Shown piece after piece: positions 1 through 11,668 of a stretch of DNA of 64,000 nt. The notes under the pieces are model-generated. The model was not told where the DNA came from. It did no database searches and worked only from the letters and a program-made list of their open reading frames with translations. The stretch is from Polytrichum commune (lineage: Eukaryota; Streptophyta; Polytrichopsida; Polytrichales; Polytrichaceae), in assembly GCA_950295325.1 (NCBI GenBank), contig OX485809.1, forward strand, positions 21,888,001 through 21,952,000. The letters run 5' to 3'. Position 1 is the stretch's first letter. Each line of letters opens with the position of its first letter. The position numbers and the translations under genes were made by a program.

Positions 1-670
1 AGAACGAACCGTTAGTTACAGATGAACCAGTCGAGTTTGAGAAATAACCAGTTGAAGTTCAAGATTTCAGGGAAATAACCGATCATTTTAGAGGAATCTG
101 TGGAATATACCTCAAATCATTCTAGAAAAACTGAAAGATCACAACATGTAACTGGTTGGACTTGGTAACACTAAGGATCTTGACCGTTTATGACCCAAAA
201 TCCCCCCAAACACTCCAACGCAGAATGTTGGATATATACTCTCCTCTCTTTCGTCCTGTGTCATACAAGAGGCTAGAGGTTATATTTTTACCAACTATTT
301 CATGTCCTTTCTTCTTCTTTTTCTTTTTTTTTGATTTGAGACAGAAGGCCAACCTGGCCAACGCCAAATCATTGAGAAGAAAAAAAGGAAAACGCACCCA
401 CAACAAGGGGAGGCGGGGCCCCTCAGACGCGATCTATTTCATGTCCTCAATCAGTGTCCCGAAAGACTTTTGGGCATAGTTAGTCAAAATCCTAGTGTTT
501 CCAAGTCCAACCGGTTACATTGTTTGTGATCTTTCAGTTTTTTCTATAACGATTCGATATATATGCCACAGATTCCTCTAAAACGATCGGTCATTTCCCT
601 GAACTCTTGAACTTCAACCGGTTATTTCTCAAACTCAACCGGGTTCATCTCGAACTAGTGGTTGGTTTTC
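1..670. repeat. Fold-back element with long inverted arms (repeat family A)
   Basis: Bases 1 to about 185 read as the imperfect reverse complement of about 482-668. The shared text includes the motif TTTCCAAGTCCAACCGGTTAC and the block GATCTTTCAG. The arms enclose about 290 bp of unrelated sequence. Single-arm relatives of the same family occur at 18193-18402 and, twice in tandem, at 23120-23575. The left arm may continue beyond the window edge. Confidence 0.75.
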
Positions 671-2340
671 CCCATTCATTGTCCTCAATGCTCATGAACT
701 CTTTGTACTTTATGTCTAATAAGTTACTTGACGTTTGATGCACTTTCTGATCACAGACACATACATAGAGTTCTGTGTATTAAGACAATTAGTGCCAATT
801 AATGTCACAGCAGTGGGAAATGCAACACCTAGATCAAAGATCGCAGTTTGCTTATGAAAAGGTGTCATGTATGCAAGGTATGCAATTGGTATTCAACAAC
901 ATATGCTTTTAAGAGGGATTGGATTACATGTTCAAAATATGGTAACAATCATTTTAAGTCCATCAGTCAACATGATTGAGGAGGGACTTATATGATCAGT
1001 AGTAGATAAGCACAAAAATCTACACTTTGATAATGAATAAGGCATTCGTATAAAGTCTAACAATTATGCATAAAGTAGCTACGATCTCGAAGTTGAATTC
1101 GCTAACCCTCGTGCACTAATTGTGTGTTTCTTATCCTAGCTAAAGTGAGCTAGTTGGAAAAACTTACCATTTAAGACTCACCTACCTTATATGAAAATGT
1201 GGTCTAATTGAATGTATCCACTCACCTAATCATGAGGACACTTCACACACAAGCCAAAGGTTGTGACTATTAATTGTGAAGGCCTTGGACTCTCATCCAA
1301 AGGCCGTACCATGTAAAGTAGGACATGGTCTAGCATGTAGGAATTCATGTAGACTTTTCATTCATAATAATTTCTTTTGAGCCCTTAGGCCTTTGTCTTC
1401 TAAGGTTGAGGCATCTATAATTGATAAATTAAGAGAGTTTGCATATGTTTAGGAGGAGTAATAACGGGAATTCGTTTTCATGCAAAGAGAAAAGAATTCT
1501 AAGAAGTATGCGAAACAAAAATAATTATATGGAAATTGCTACAAATTTTGAAGCAGTAAAGTTAGGGTAACATATAGTCGATTTATAGGTTGACCCACAA
1601 CCGCTCATCTAAGTGCTAATGCTTGGCTACGATAATTGTCAAAACTCTTATAAGGGGAATCAATCACAAGCCGCCACCACATAAACTTTAACTCCATTCA
1701 CCTAAAGAAGATAATTCCCATCCATGTTGATATTACATGACCATAGTGAGCAGTTAAATGAACTTGGTCAATTATGCATGCCTCGACCTTGATGTGAAGT
1801 GAACTTGGATGGTCTTTGCCTTTTTCAAACAATGAGATATCTTAGAATGCAATAGAGTAGAGGCGCCCATAACCAATCTCTCATGAGATTCTGCACCAAA
1901 TCTGGAAAAATGTAAGGCGGTGCAAATTTTTCCCGTGTAGGCAGATAGAAATAAAGAGGACTGCAATTTTTTTAGGTAATTTTATTCCTTGAATTGAAAT
2001 TACTTTGAATTTTTGAAGCCAAAAGATGACCCACACATATTACCAATGTCTAGAGTTTGCCATAACCGCTCATTTTAACTGCTCATTCCTCCTCACTTGA
2101 ACACTCAAAACCATGACACTATTGATTCCGACCCGATCGAAATTGCGATACCCTATAAGTTGCCAATGGGGTCTTCATCGGGAATAGGTGCCTCTACTAT
2201 AGTCACAGGCCTTCAGCCTCGTATGTGAAGTGGCCCTTAGCTGGAGTTTAGTCCCGCACCTAAGCCCACCTGGGCCCCTTTCCCCTTTTTAAAGATAGAC
2301 TGATGATTGAGTTCATGCGAGGAATGGAACCTTCTTTCCA
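671..2340. other. Non-genic stretch
   Basis: No coding sequence can be supported here. Frames are short and match no family I recognise. The only structure I see is one copy of dispersed repeat family C, at roughly 770-1270. Confidence 0.6.
770..1270 (+). repeat. Dispersed repeat family C, copy 1
   Basis: The text around 'TCAACATGATTGAGG' and 'CACTTTGATAATGAATAAG' also occurs at 9755-10060 and 37935-38240 in the same orientation. It occurs reversed at 54960-55210, 55640-56010 and 59545-59885. The class of element is unknown: no terminal repeats or coding sequence are clear. Confidence 0.55.
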
Positions 2341-2352
2341 AATTGGGCAATT

Positions 2353-2388
2353 TATATACATATACATATACATACACATACACACACA

Positions 2389-2420
<32 letters not shown>
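2353..2420. repeat. TACA/CATA microsatellite
   Basis: A run of TATACA, CACA and then TACA units. The short frames on both strands here are translations of this simple repeat and are not genes. Confidence 0.9.
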
Positions 2421-2421
<1 letters not shown>

Positions 2422-4660
2422 GGGCTACGCTTGTTCTCGGGCCCAAGAGTCATTGGTAAATTTCCGAAAAACCTATCAATATTCGGACTGTGGAGATAAA
2501 TCTTTGGAACGGCGTGATCTGATATAGGGTTGCAAGATATATGATATGAGTGATAGTGTATCAAGAGCCTTGTTTATATACCTACCACCCACTACCCATA
2601 TCACGATTCATGCCAACATTCCGCAAGCTTAAGGCTTATGTGGAGATATGTGTCACACCACCCCTTATTTTAATGCTTCCTCATGGTATAGTTTGGGGCT
2701 TCCCCAATATTCTTGACTTATCCACAATCTTATCCGCGCCTATTCATTGTGGGATAATGTGAGATCGCGCACTTGCCGAATAAGTAAGTTAAATATACAA
2801 TGCACTAAATACGATTCACTCTTCAGCATGGTAGTAGGTTTAGTTATTGCACATGCCGAATTCTCACGCACACGTATGTTCACATGATGCCGTTATCCAT
2901 AGCCGGTAAAATGTCCCCCAATTACGCCAAAATGTTGATCGGATTCCACCAACATGCATAAGTTAACACACATGGTTGTAATGTTATCTGTATTAAGAAA
3001 GTTGCTCAAACGATGTAGCGAGTTATCAAAGGGTACCTATCACCACAAGGAAAAGAGACGGTTGAACAACACCTCCCACATGACAAGAGGCATAAAAGAC
3101 ATGGTGGCAAAATGCCAATTTTTGTGTGTGGTCTGAACAACACTTTATTTCACGACATGTTTTCATAAATCTTGTTGGATGGGAGGTGTCATCAATGCCC
3201 GCCCTTTTTTCATTGTAATGTATGGAGTTTTTGTGTTATTGCACTTCAAATCCCACTTCACACATGAAAAATGGTTTTGGATGTTGTTGAAAAACGCTTG
3301 TTGAAGACACGGTGCATGGCTTCCATGGACCTTGGTTGAAAATTTGGATAACAACCTGCCATGTACTCTAATCAACCCCATTCTCCCAATAAGTAGTGTG
3401 TTGAGGGGAGAATCAATTGTCCTTGTGTGGAGGAATTTTTGGAATGGCTAGGCCTTGGGGGGGGGGGGGGGGTGTCTTGAAGCCTGAGGTTGCCCTGCGG
3501 AATGTATGATAGGTGGTAGGGTGTTGCAAGTATATATGTTGTCCGATGTGCTCATGTTAGGTATTTTTGTTGTAGGGTTAGATCGAATTGCGTTGTTCCT
3601 GCATAATACTGTAGAGAAAGCTTTTTAAATTTCTCTATGTGCCCGGCTATACTCAGCAAACACAACTATACTTGGGAACAAATATTTCTTTAATATTATG
3701 TGGTTGCCGTGTGTAATTTTGGTCGCCTTCCTTTTTTTGACTTTCCCTTCAAACAACTCTTAATTTAATCAAAATGCCAATAATATTTCTATCTATATGC
3801 AAGAGCACACTCAAAACTTGAGAATCACACATTCTACAGTTTTGTTATTGACACACTTATCAAATTTGTCATGGAAACCATTTTGTAATATATACATTTG
3901 TATGTGTCAATGAATACATATATCTATATACATACATACATATACATACATACATACACACATACATACACATAAATATAGATAGATAGATATATATGTG
4001 TGTGTATACTTTTTTGGTTTGAAAGAAGTGACAAACAGCATGGCATACTGACCATTGACCAACCGACTTCCCTATGCAAAATTGGGAAGCATCAAAATAC
4101 AAGGGAGGTGCCTCTATAAAAAGCAGCCTAGTGCAAGCTGGCTCGCAAGTGTTGTTGCTTTCTTTGTTTCCCAACCGAGCTGGATTTGAAGCATGTAAAC
4201 GAGGACGTATGTACCGTATCGTTGAAGTCAAAGGGGGGGGGGGGGGGGGGGCGTACAATCGGAACACGAAGCTAAAGGGGTGTAACGGAATGAACCCAAG
4301 AGGGCCATTGGCTCCCTATCCAAGGGGGCCTCCAAGTTTATGTGGCAAAGGCCGACGGGGTGGGCCCTCCGGGGAATAAGTTAAGTTTAGGCTCCCGAAA
4401 AGGAGCGGCGGTGGGGCCCGCTCCAAAAGTCGGCTTCTTAGTAACCTTTGCTATTGTGGAGCTCGGAAGGATTTGATTCGATTATGCAATGTACTATATC
4501 TCCCCTATCTACGGTGGTGGTGCGTGTAGACCGATGTGGCGAGGGGCCCGAAACCCTCACACACCTTCCTCTCGGGAGATTTGGGCTTGCGGCCGGCCGG
4601 GTGACTCATTGAAACAACATCCCCTCCTCTCTCTCTCTCTCTCTCCCCCCCCCCCCCTCC
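2421..4660. other. Non-genic stretch with homopolymer and microsatellite runs
   Basis: No gene is recognisable. It holds a 16-base G run (3457-3472), a CATA/GATA microsatellite (about 3918-4004), a 19-base G run (4233-4251), and a CT run followed by a C run (about 4630-4657). Open frames here are created by these low-complexity tracts. Confidence 0.6.
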
Positions 4661-5625
4661 CACCTATCGACTTGAAGCACTCGTCGGAGGCGGTTCGGGA
4701 TGACACGGTCGCGCGTGCCTCCTCGTAAGGAATGATGGGTTTATGTATTGGGGAAGGCATACGGCAAGGCAAGACTTGTGCTTTACGAGCAAACATAAAG
4801 TATAAGGACCCGTGTCACGATAAGATTGAACTGTGTAATCAAACATGACAACGGTTACGGGTTTCATAGTGCATAACATCACTCGTCCTCCCTCACATTG
4901 CACATCATTATTCGAATCCATAACAATGTTCTGTGGGACTGACAGTCTTCTGTGGAATATTCCCATGTTCATATTGAATGTTCCCACCAATCGACTTGAA
5001 GCACTCGTCGGAGGCGGTTCGGGATGACACGGTCGCGCGTGCCTCCTCGTAAGGAATGATGGGTTTATGTATTGGGGAAGGCATACGGCAAGACTCGTGC
5101 TTTATGAGCAAACATAAAGTAGAAGGACCGTGTCACGATAAGATTGAACTGTGTAATCAAAACATGACAACGATTATGGGTTTCATAGTGCATAACATCA
5201 CTCGTCCTCTCTCACGCTGCACATCATTATTCGAATCCATAACAATGTTATGTGGGACTGACAGTCTTCTGTGGAATATTCCCATGTTCAGATTGAATAT
5301 TCCCACCAATCGACTTGAAGCACTTGTCGGAGGCGGTTCGGGATGACACGGTCGTGCGTGCCTCCTCGTAAGGAACGATGGGTTTATGTATTGGGGAAGG
5401 CATACAGCAAGACTCGTGCTTTACGAGCAAACATAAAGTAGAAGGACACGTGTCACGATAAGATTGAACTGTGTAATCAAAACATGACAGCGGTTACGGG
5501 TTTCATAGTGCATAACATCACTCGTCCTCCCTCACACTACACATCATCATTCGAATCCATAACAATGTTCTGTGGGACTGAGAGTCTTATGTGGAATATT
5601 CCCCACGTTCAGATTGAGTTTGGGT
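4661..5625. repeat. Three tandem copies of a ~320-bp unit
   Basis: The unit begins CACCTATCGACTTGAAGC and recurs at 4661, 4985 and 5304, giving periods of 324 and 319 bp. The copies are highly similar, with scattered substitutions and small indels, for example an extra GCAAGAC-like segment in the first. The unit has no convincing coding content. Just downstream (about 5640-5700) part of the unit's end is repeated in reverse orientation, which suggests that the array lies at the end of a fold-back element. Confidence 0.9.
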
Positions 5626-8600
5626 AATATCTGAGAATGTTATGTGGAATACAGTCAGTCCCAGATGACATTGTTATGGACCTGAATATTGTTATGTTAG
5701 GTTCTTATTTGCATTCGTAATATGCAGATCAAGATGCCAATGAGCAGGTGATCAATGAGAGGTGGCATGCTGGGTGGAAAAGTTTGGAGGGTTGGGGGTG
5801 CCCATCGCAAGAGCAATGCTTGGAACTTAGTATGACTATATGAGTATAAGGGGAGTTTTTCTAAGAGGAGTTTAGCAAGGATAATTCCTTGTGGATACAT
5901 GGCCCCAAAGTACTCCGCAATACTGGTGATTAATGTTATGGTTTACGTTTACACTGGTTTTAAGTGACCTGTTTTCAAAACCAACAACTATGGTCCTAAA
6001 CAACCATGTGTTGTTTGACCATGAAGGAAGCCACAAGCTCGGGGTGTTCACTCCCTCTTATATTTTGCATACACGTGCGTTCGGGACCTATTTATTGGGG
6101 GGTTATTTACCTTGCAGAAAAGATTATAAGGTATGGTATTTTTCAAAATAAAGGTGTGATGGTATTTTACATGTAATCCTTTTTCACTATTTTAAAACCC
6201 CCTATATTATATGTAAGTTTTTTACAAAATTTATCTACAATGAATATATTAGACCCTATTTTTTATCGCACGTTGTAAAATTATTGTCATGGCATTACAA
6301 TCTGCCTTTTATAAGTGTTATCCTCATAAGTGATAGTGGTTATAGAGGGCAAACTTTATACTCTAACCTCCCTTATATCATGCATGTGGCAATGAAAGTG
6401 CATGTAGTGTTAACATGGATGCATGATAATAGAGAATTAATGTAGCATGTGACACTATGGAATAACACAAGGTCAACATTGCAATGATGACAATACTTAC
6501 AATGATGACAACGTGACGCATGCAAGCATGTGGTTTGAATTTAATTGATGGTTTATTATGGATGATGATATTGCGGAGGTTAGGGTGTAGTAGGAAAAAG
6601 GTTGAGGGGGGGGGGGGGTCCTAACAAGACATGACCACTAGTTTTAAAAGTGATGTTCTAGTAAACTCTACACGACCATGGTCCAACACATCACAAAGCT
6701 ATGATGTTTGAACCATGGTGGTGTCAATTTTAAAATTGTGTTGTTTGGAACCATGTCATGTGAACCCATGCATTCTACTACTATAGGTTAAAAACTGCTT
6801 TGGCACACTTTGTGCCAATTTATTAATTTTCTAATTTTGGGTCCAACACTTCACAAAGGATTTCTTAAAATTTTAAATAATTGATTTTATGTTGAATGCA
6901 AACCATTGTGGCTTCTTACCAATAACTATTGAATAGGTAATAGGTGTTGATAGTACACACTGAATCAATTTTAAGATTGGGAGGAAAGATTTTTTCTTGT
7001 ATACAAGTAGTGTCTACCATGCCATTGACTTGTATTTGGCGAGAGTTGCACTAGAAGAGAACCGGTGCTTGGAATACTTCCAAAAACCTAAGCTTCAATG
7101 TTTTGCAATGTCTACAATCACTTTACATCACGAGATTTAGTACACCATCATGGAGGAAGTGGAGAATGTGTTTCTAACTTTTATGTGAAACTTTCAAATA
7201 TATTCTTAGTCTTTTGCTTCTAGTTGTGGGTAAGAAATTTTATGACAACTCTTGATTATGAGAATCCAAAGATCCCAATCTCGTCTCCTAAGTCCAAGAT
7301 TTGAGAGAGAATACTTCAAAAACCAACATAAAGAGATGCTCCTCTTATTGATCATTGCACCCAAATGAATAAGAGTAAGGAAGTGAGATAGACTCATGTG
7401 TCAATGGAGGGAGTTTGAGATGACAAATCTAAAGAGGTCAATATCATGTGCTAAATCTCAAAAAGGAGGGACAAAACATTAAAGAAAAAATGACATTATG
7501 GGGAGACTCACTTTGAATGGTCCCCTACACCCAAGTGCTAAGAGTTTGGAGGCGGACTTGGTGTCTATGCATAGAGAACATGAAGGGCTACAAGATGGAG
7601 TCTTGTTTTGTGAAAAATAATAAATCTTTGAAGAAGCTATCATCATTTGAAGTAATTAATAATGTTTCTTGAAGGTAGGTTTTGGTGGTGAGAGCCTCCC
7701 TTAGTAGGCATGTGGTCACTTCAAGGTGAGAATACCACTTGACAAATTTTATGGAGAAATTGTGCTTTGCTAGTGATACTAGACAATTTGATCAATAATT
7801 AGTGAAAACATAAATTCTCATCTTCCCTTAGAGACCTAATGTCCCGTGCCTCTTACAAATATTTAAGTAGTGTCACCATACCATTGTTAGTGGCCATGGA
7901 CCAAGTTTTATGTATGCATTGTACCCTAAAGTTTTGTTCAAGTGCCACTACCCAATGGTATGACCACTCAATTCTTGTTGTGATGTCACATACAAATATA
8001 ATATTTTTTCTCTGGACTTAAGAACCGGATACAATTCAAAACAATCAATATTAGATTCTTTCATTTCATAAATTTGGCAAGTCTTATAGAAACTTTGTAG
8101 ATTGGACGTACATTGTGCTCCATTGTCATTTAACCTCTAAAGTACTAATCAACCTAAAGTAGGTTGCATGTGTTTTTGGGAGACACTTTAGAGGTATTGT
8201 AGTAGCTTTTCTTGAGTTGATTTTTTCCCCCACTTGAGCTATTAACTGACATTGAAATGCATTTGGACAAACCACTTGTCCAAAATAATAATAAGGGATG
8301 TGCACTTGTGGGGACAATAACAACAAATGACAACAACAGAAGCAAAAACACAACCACAACTTCGAATCTTTGTATTCCATGTTTTCTAACCATCATGTAT
8401 GTGTAATTTTGCGATCTAGTGTAATCATATTGATAGTTGAAATTGTCCAAAAATTATGCATAAATCCAAATGTACTTAAATCCTAGTTTATCAGAGTTCC
8501 ATAAAAACTTGTGAGATCTCCATCAAATAGTTTGTAATAATCTACTACTAACATTATTATATAGACTTTGCAACATCCATTGCAAACAACAAATATTTCC

Positions 8601-8999
8601 CTTTGTTCATAATAGTTTCCATTGAAGGAAAGTATAAGGTTATTGACTTAAAACTTTGGCTATTCTCCACCATTTTTGACACTTTGTAGTGTTTACCAAT
8701 GACGACATATTTCATCTCATTTTGGTCAGATATGAAGTTCTTACCATTTAAAAAACACAATGCTTCTAAGTTTATTTTATGAGAATCTTTCATAATCATT
8801 TGGATTCCAACCATATAGATGTATTTCAAATTTACCAGTTACAGTTGTATTTTGCAAGTCAACCCCAATTCATGTCTTCAAGTCACATTTTATAATACAT
8901 AGTTGATATGAAGTCTACCCATGTCCTTTTGTGGATATGTGGGGAGTGTTTTTGCAAGACATTTGACCACTGACATGAATCCACAACGAGTTTTGAAGT
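5626..8999. other. Non-genic stretch
   Basis: No gene can be supported. A fragment at about 6380-6560 is related to the TA-flanked elements at 42760-43225 and 46330-47238. There is a 13-base G run at 6606-6618. Parts of 7000-8990, read on the minus strand, faintly suggest a decayed retroelement, but I could not identify any protein motif. Confidence 0.5.
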
Positions 9000-9360
9000 G
9001 ATGTTTCATGTGATCTATGATGTTGAATCCACCTTTTAGCACAACCTATTAGAAAGAGGAAGTGATAATAAAGTCATATGTGATATTGGAGATTAGTTTA
9101 CATTGTTGTATGTATTGAGTGAGTCTAGGTCATTTATATAGGCTCAAATGCCTCTAATAATCTATTCTACATATGTACATGTATGTTTCGGTTGGAATGA
9201 TGCATATGATAAATGGGTTGATTTCATATAGGGTTGCTTTTGTTATGTTTACTTTAAAAAAATCATTAAGTAATCTCAAGCCCCTCCGTATGACGTCTTG
9301 AGGCCCAATGTGGACCCCTTAGATGTTTAAGGGTTAAGCCCTTGAGGATGTGCGCTCCCC
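9000..9360 (+). repeat. Dispersed repeat family D, copy 1
   Basis: The segment resembles 35745-36060 along its length. Shared text includes 'TTAGCACAA', 'CATATAGGGTTGCTTTTG'-like sequence and 'ATGACGTCTTGAGGCC'. The class is unknown. Confidence 0.6.
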
Positions 9361-9754
9361 TGAGGCCTTGGCAAAGCATTGTCAGGCTGCATGCAGGGAT
9401 GAGAGAAAATTCTTCATATGAGAAGAGCACCTCTCATCCAATGCATCTTACGTAAAAACTTGATCCCTAGTAGGTTTATTGTTGAATCATCTAAGAATTA
9501 CTTGGTCTAAACCAAATTTGGGTCAGTGCAACTAATTCCGGAGTCAAATCAACCAAACATATTTCTTATGTTGGATGAATGAGTGGTATGCTCGTAACTT
9601 GCTCATGATGTTTCGCTCGCATGTGCCCGTGGCCTGACATGCCTCTCCCATGCATCGGAATGTGCCATAGCATTTACATCCTCAGGGGCTTCTAAGGTAG
9701 ACATGCCTAAATCAAACCCAACAATAATATGGACACCTATATTTGAGTAGTATG

Positions 9755-10060
9755 TGATTAGGTTGGAACCTAAAAAACATACACAAGAAAACAATGATGT
9801 GTTTAGAATGTGCTGACCATTCTAGGTTCAATAGTCAACATGATTGGGGAACCCTATCTGACCATGAAAATCTTCACTTTTGATAATAATGACCACAATA
9901 TATCCTCATATGAGCTCCAAAAATCATGAAGCAAATGGCTTCAGGCACGATTTGGATTCGCTAATCATCTCGCACTCACTAATTGCAACGTGGGTTTCAT
10001 ATCCTACAAGAGGTGGGTGGAGAGGGAAGTATGTTGGTTTAGGATCCACTTTCCTTAGCT
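9755..10060 (+). repeat. Dispersed repeat family C, copy 2
   Basis: Shares 'CATTCTAGGTTCAATAGTCAAC' -like text, 'ATCTTCACTTTTGATAAT' and 'GCTAATCATCTCGCACT' with the copy at 37935-38240. It contains no coding content. Confidence 0.65.
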
Positions 10061-11200
10061 TAGCTTGTCTTGCCTTACCTCACCCTTACTAGGAAGGGGG
10101 AGGGGGGTAGGGAAGATTCTCTCCGCCTGATGCTCGACGATATTTTGCATTGGGTGTGTGAATTGGCGAGGGAGCTACAGTTGGGGCATTCCACATCGTG
10201 ATGCGAATAAGTGAGCAGCAGGAAATGGGATGGAATATTGGCGTAGGTTAGTGGGTGGTGAGGATTGATGCGAGGGTGGGAAGCGAGAGCCGCCGCAGGC
10301 CCATCCCACAGTATTGCATCAGCATTGCATCAGCGGCGGGGCCTTTTCGGCGGAGTCCGGGAGATACTAGAGCATCCGTAGCAGCAGCAGTCAAAAAGAG
10401 ACTCATGCACTCCAGTGATCAATCGGGAGCTGGGAGGTTGCAGGCATGGCAGGGGTAACAATTGGCGCTTCTTCACTTTGTTTGTACTATACAAATTCCT
10501 AGCTTTCATCAACCGGTACCTTTGCCTTCTTCGCATTTTCTCCTGCCTTTGCCTTTCCCGCGGGTGGTACTTATATTTAAGCCAGTAATATAGTAATGAG
10601 TGCGCAACAATTCGGGGGGCTGCCCACAAATGGCGGATGTGGTCGGAAGGAACCTTTTCCCCCTCTCGAAAGGCTTGAGCCTACTAATTCAGCGGCTTTC
10701 CCAACGCATGCAGCAGGCAGGCAGCTGCCAGCATCATCACCAATTCCCGGCTCATCGCAATTGCTTGACGAAGGGGGAAGCAATCGAAAGGAAAGGAGGG
10801 ATCGTCCCATCAGGAAGCTGGGAGGGGAGGCCGGCCCACCAGCTGATGACTGGCTCCTGACTCAACTGGTCGAGCGTTGCACCATGATCGAAGATGAGCT
10901 AAGTTATTAAGGAGCAGGGAGGAGGCGGGAGGATCGTTGAGGTGGTTTCATGATTACGCCGGGAGTTAAGTAAGTATTCAGCCGGGAGGGCCTGGTAATT
11001 CAGTGGTGGTGGGTCTGCCAACCAAAGATTTCGGAAGGGAATGAAGTGGCACCTCCCTAAATCCTCTGAATCATCCCTCACGCATCTTGCCCGGCCCCCA
11101 CCCCCCTCACCCCCTTCCCACCACCAATTACTGTGGAGTTTGAAGGCATTTCCAAGTTGGCAGAATTAGCTCCCGCGTCACTTATCATCCCTCCTTGTCC
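10061..11200. other. GC-richer upstream region of the bHLH gene
   Basis: Base composition rises compared with the flanking AT-rich DNA. Several overlapping frames of about 70-105 codons exist on both strands, but none resembles a known protein and none has clear splice signals. It is probably promoter-proximal DNA of the bHLH gene that starts at 11669. Confidence 0.4.
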
Positions 11201-11207
11201 TATATAT
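11201..11207 (+). promoter_or_regulatory. Candidate TATA box of the bHLH gene
   Basis: TATATAT lies in a C-rich surround about 465 bp before the proposed start codon at 11669. If used, transcription would begin near 11230-11240 and leave a long 5' leader that carries a GA tract. This rests on position and sequence only. Confidence 0.35.
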
Positions 11208-11440
11208 TCCCCCACTCCCGCTCTTCCTAGATTGGTATCAGAGCTCCATACTCAAACCCGGTTCTCCTGTCCATCTCCATCAGAAACAGACCCCCCCCTC
11301 GCACCCACAGAGCCACAGACAGGGACACACATACACACCGAGAAAGAGAATTAGTGCTAAGGTAAAGCTTTTGCCAAAAAGTCTCGGAGAGGTGGTGGTG
11401 GGCACAGAAACAGCCACATAGAGAGGTTTTGTGTCGAGGT

Positions 11441-11465
11441 GAGAGAGAGAGAGAGAGAGAGAGAG
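11441..11465 (+). repeat. (GA)n tract in the presumed 5' leader
   Basis: Twelve GA units plus a G. GA/CT tracts are common in plant 5' leaders and promoters. This one lies between the candidate TATA box and the bHLH start codon. Confidence 0.85.
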
Positions 11466-11668
11466 TCAGACGCAGAGAGACACAAAGAAAGAGATTTGGT
11501 GTAGGGGAGAACTAACTTTTTGAGCAAAGTTTCTGGAGAGGAGAGGTGGCGGTGGCAAAGGGGGTGGAACTCGGTTCTGAGTATTTATGACACACACAGT
11601 CGTGAAACTACGTAGTCTAGCGGAGGCGACCGCCGAGTTTGAGCGAAAGAGGCACTGTCGAGCATCGG

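Noticed and set aside
7000-8990. Possible minus-strand copia-like retroelement
   Set aside because: Only vague word resemblance. No protease, integrase or reverse transcriptase motif and no LTRs could be read.
10596-10910. 104-codon open frame in GC-rich DNA upstream of the bHLH gene, with overlapping frames on the other strand
   Set aside because: No family resemblance, no splice logic, and open frames in several phases, as expected from base composition.
11229-11245. ATTGGTATCAGAGCTC resembles the initiator-Met tRNA primer-binding site of LTR retrotransposons
   Set aside because: No LTR end, polypurine tract or gag-pol frame lies nearby, and it falls between a TATA-like box and a gene leader. 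A chance match or an eroded relic is more likely.
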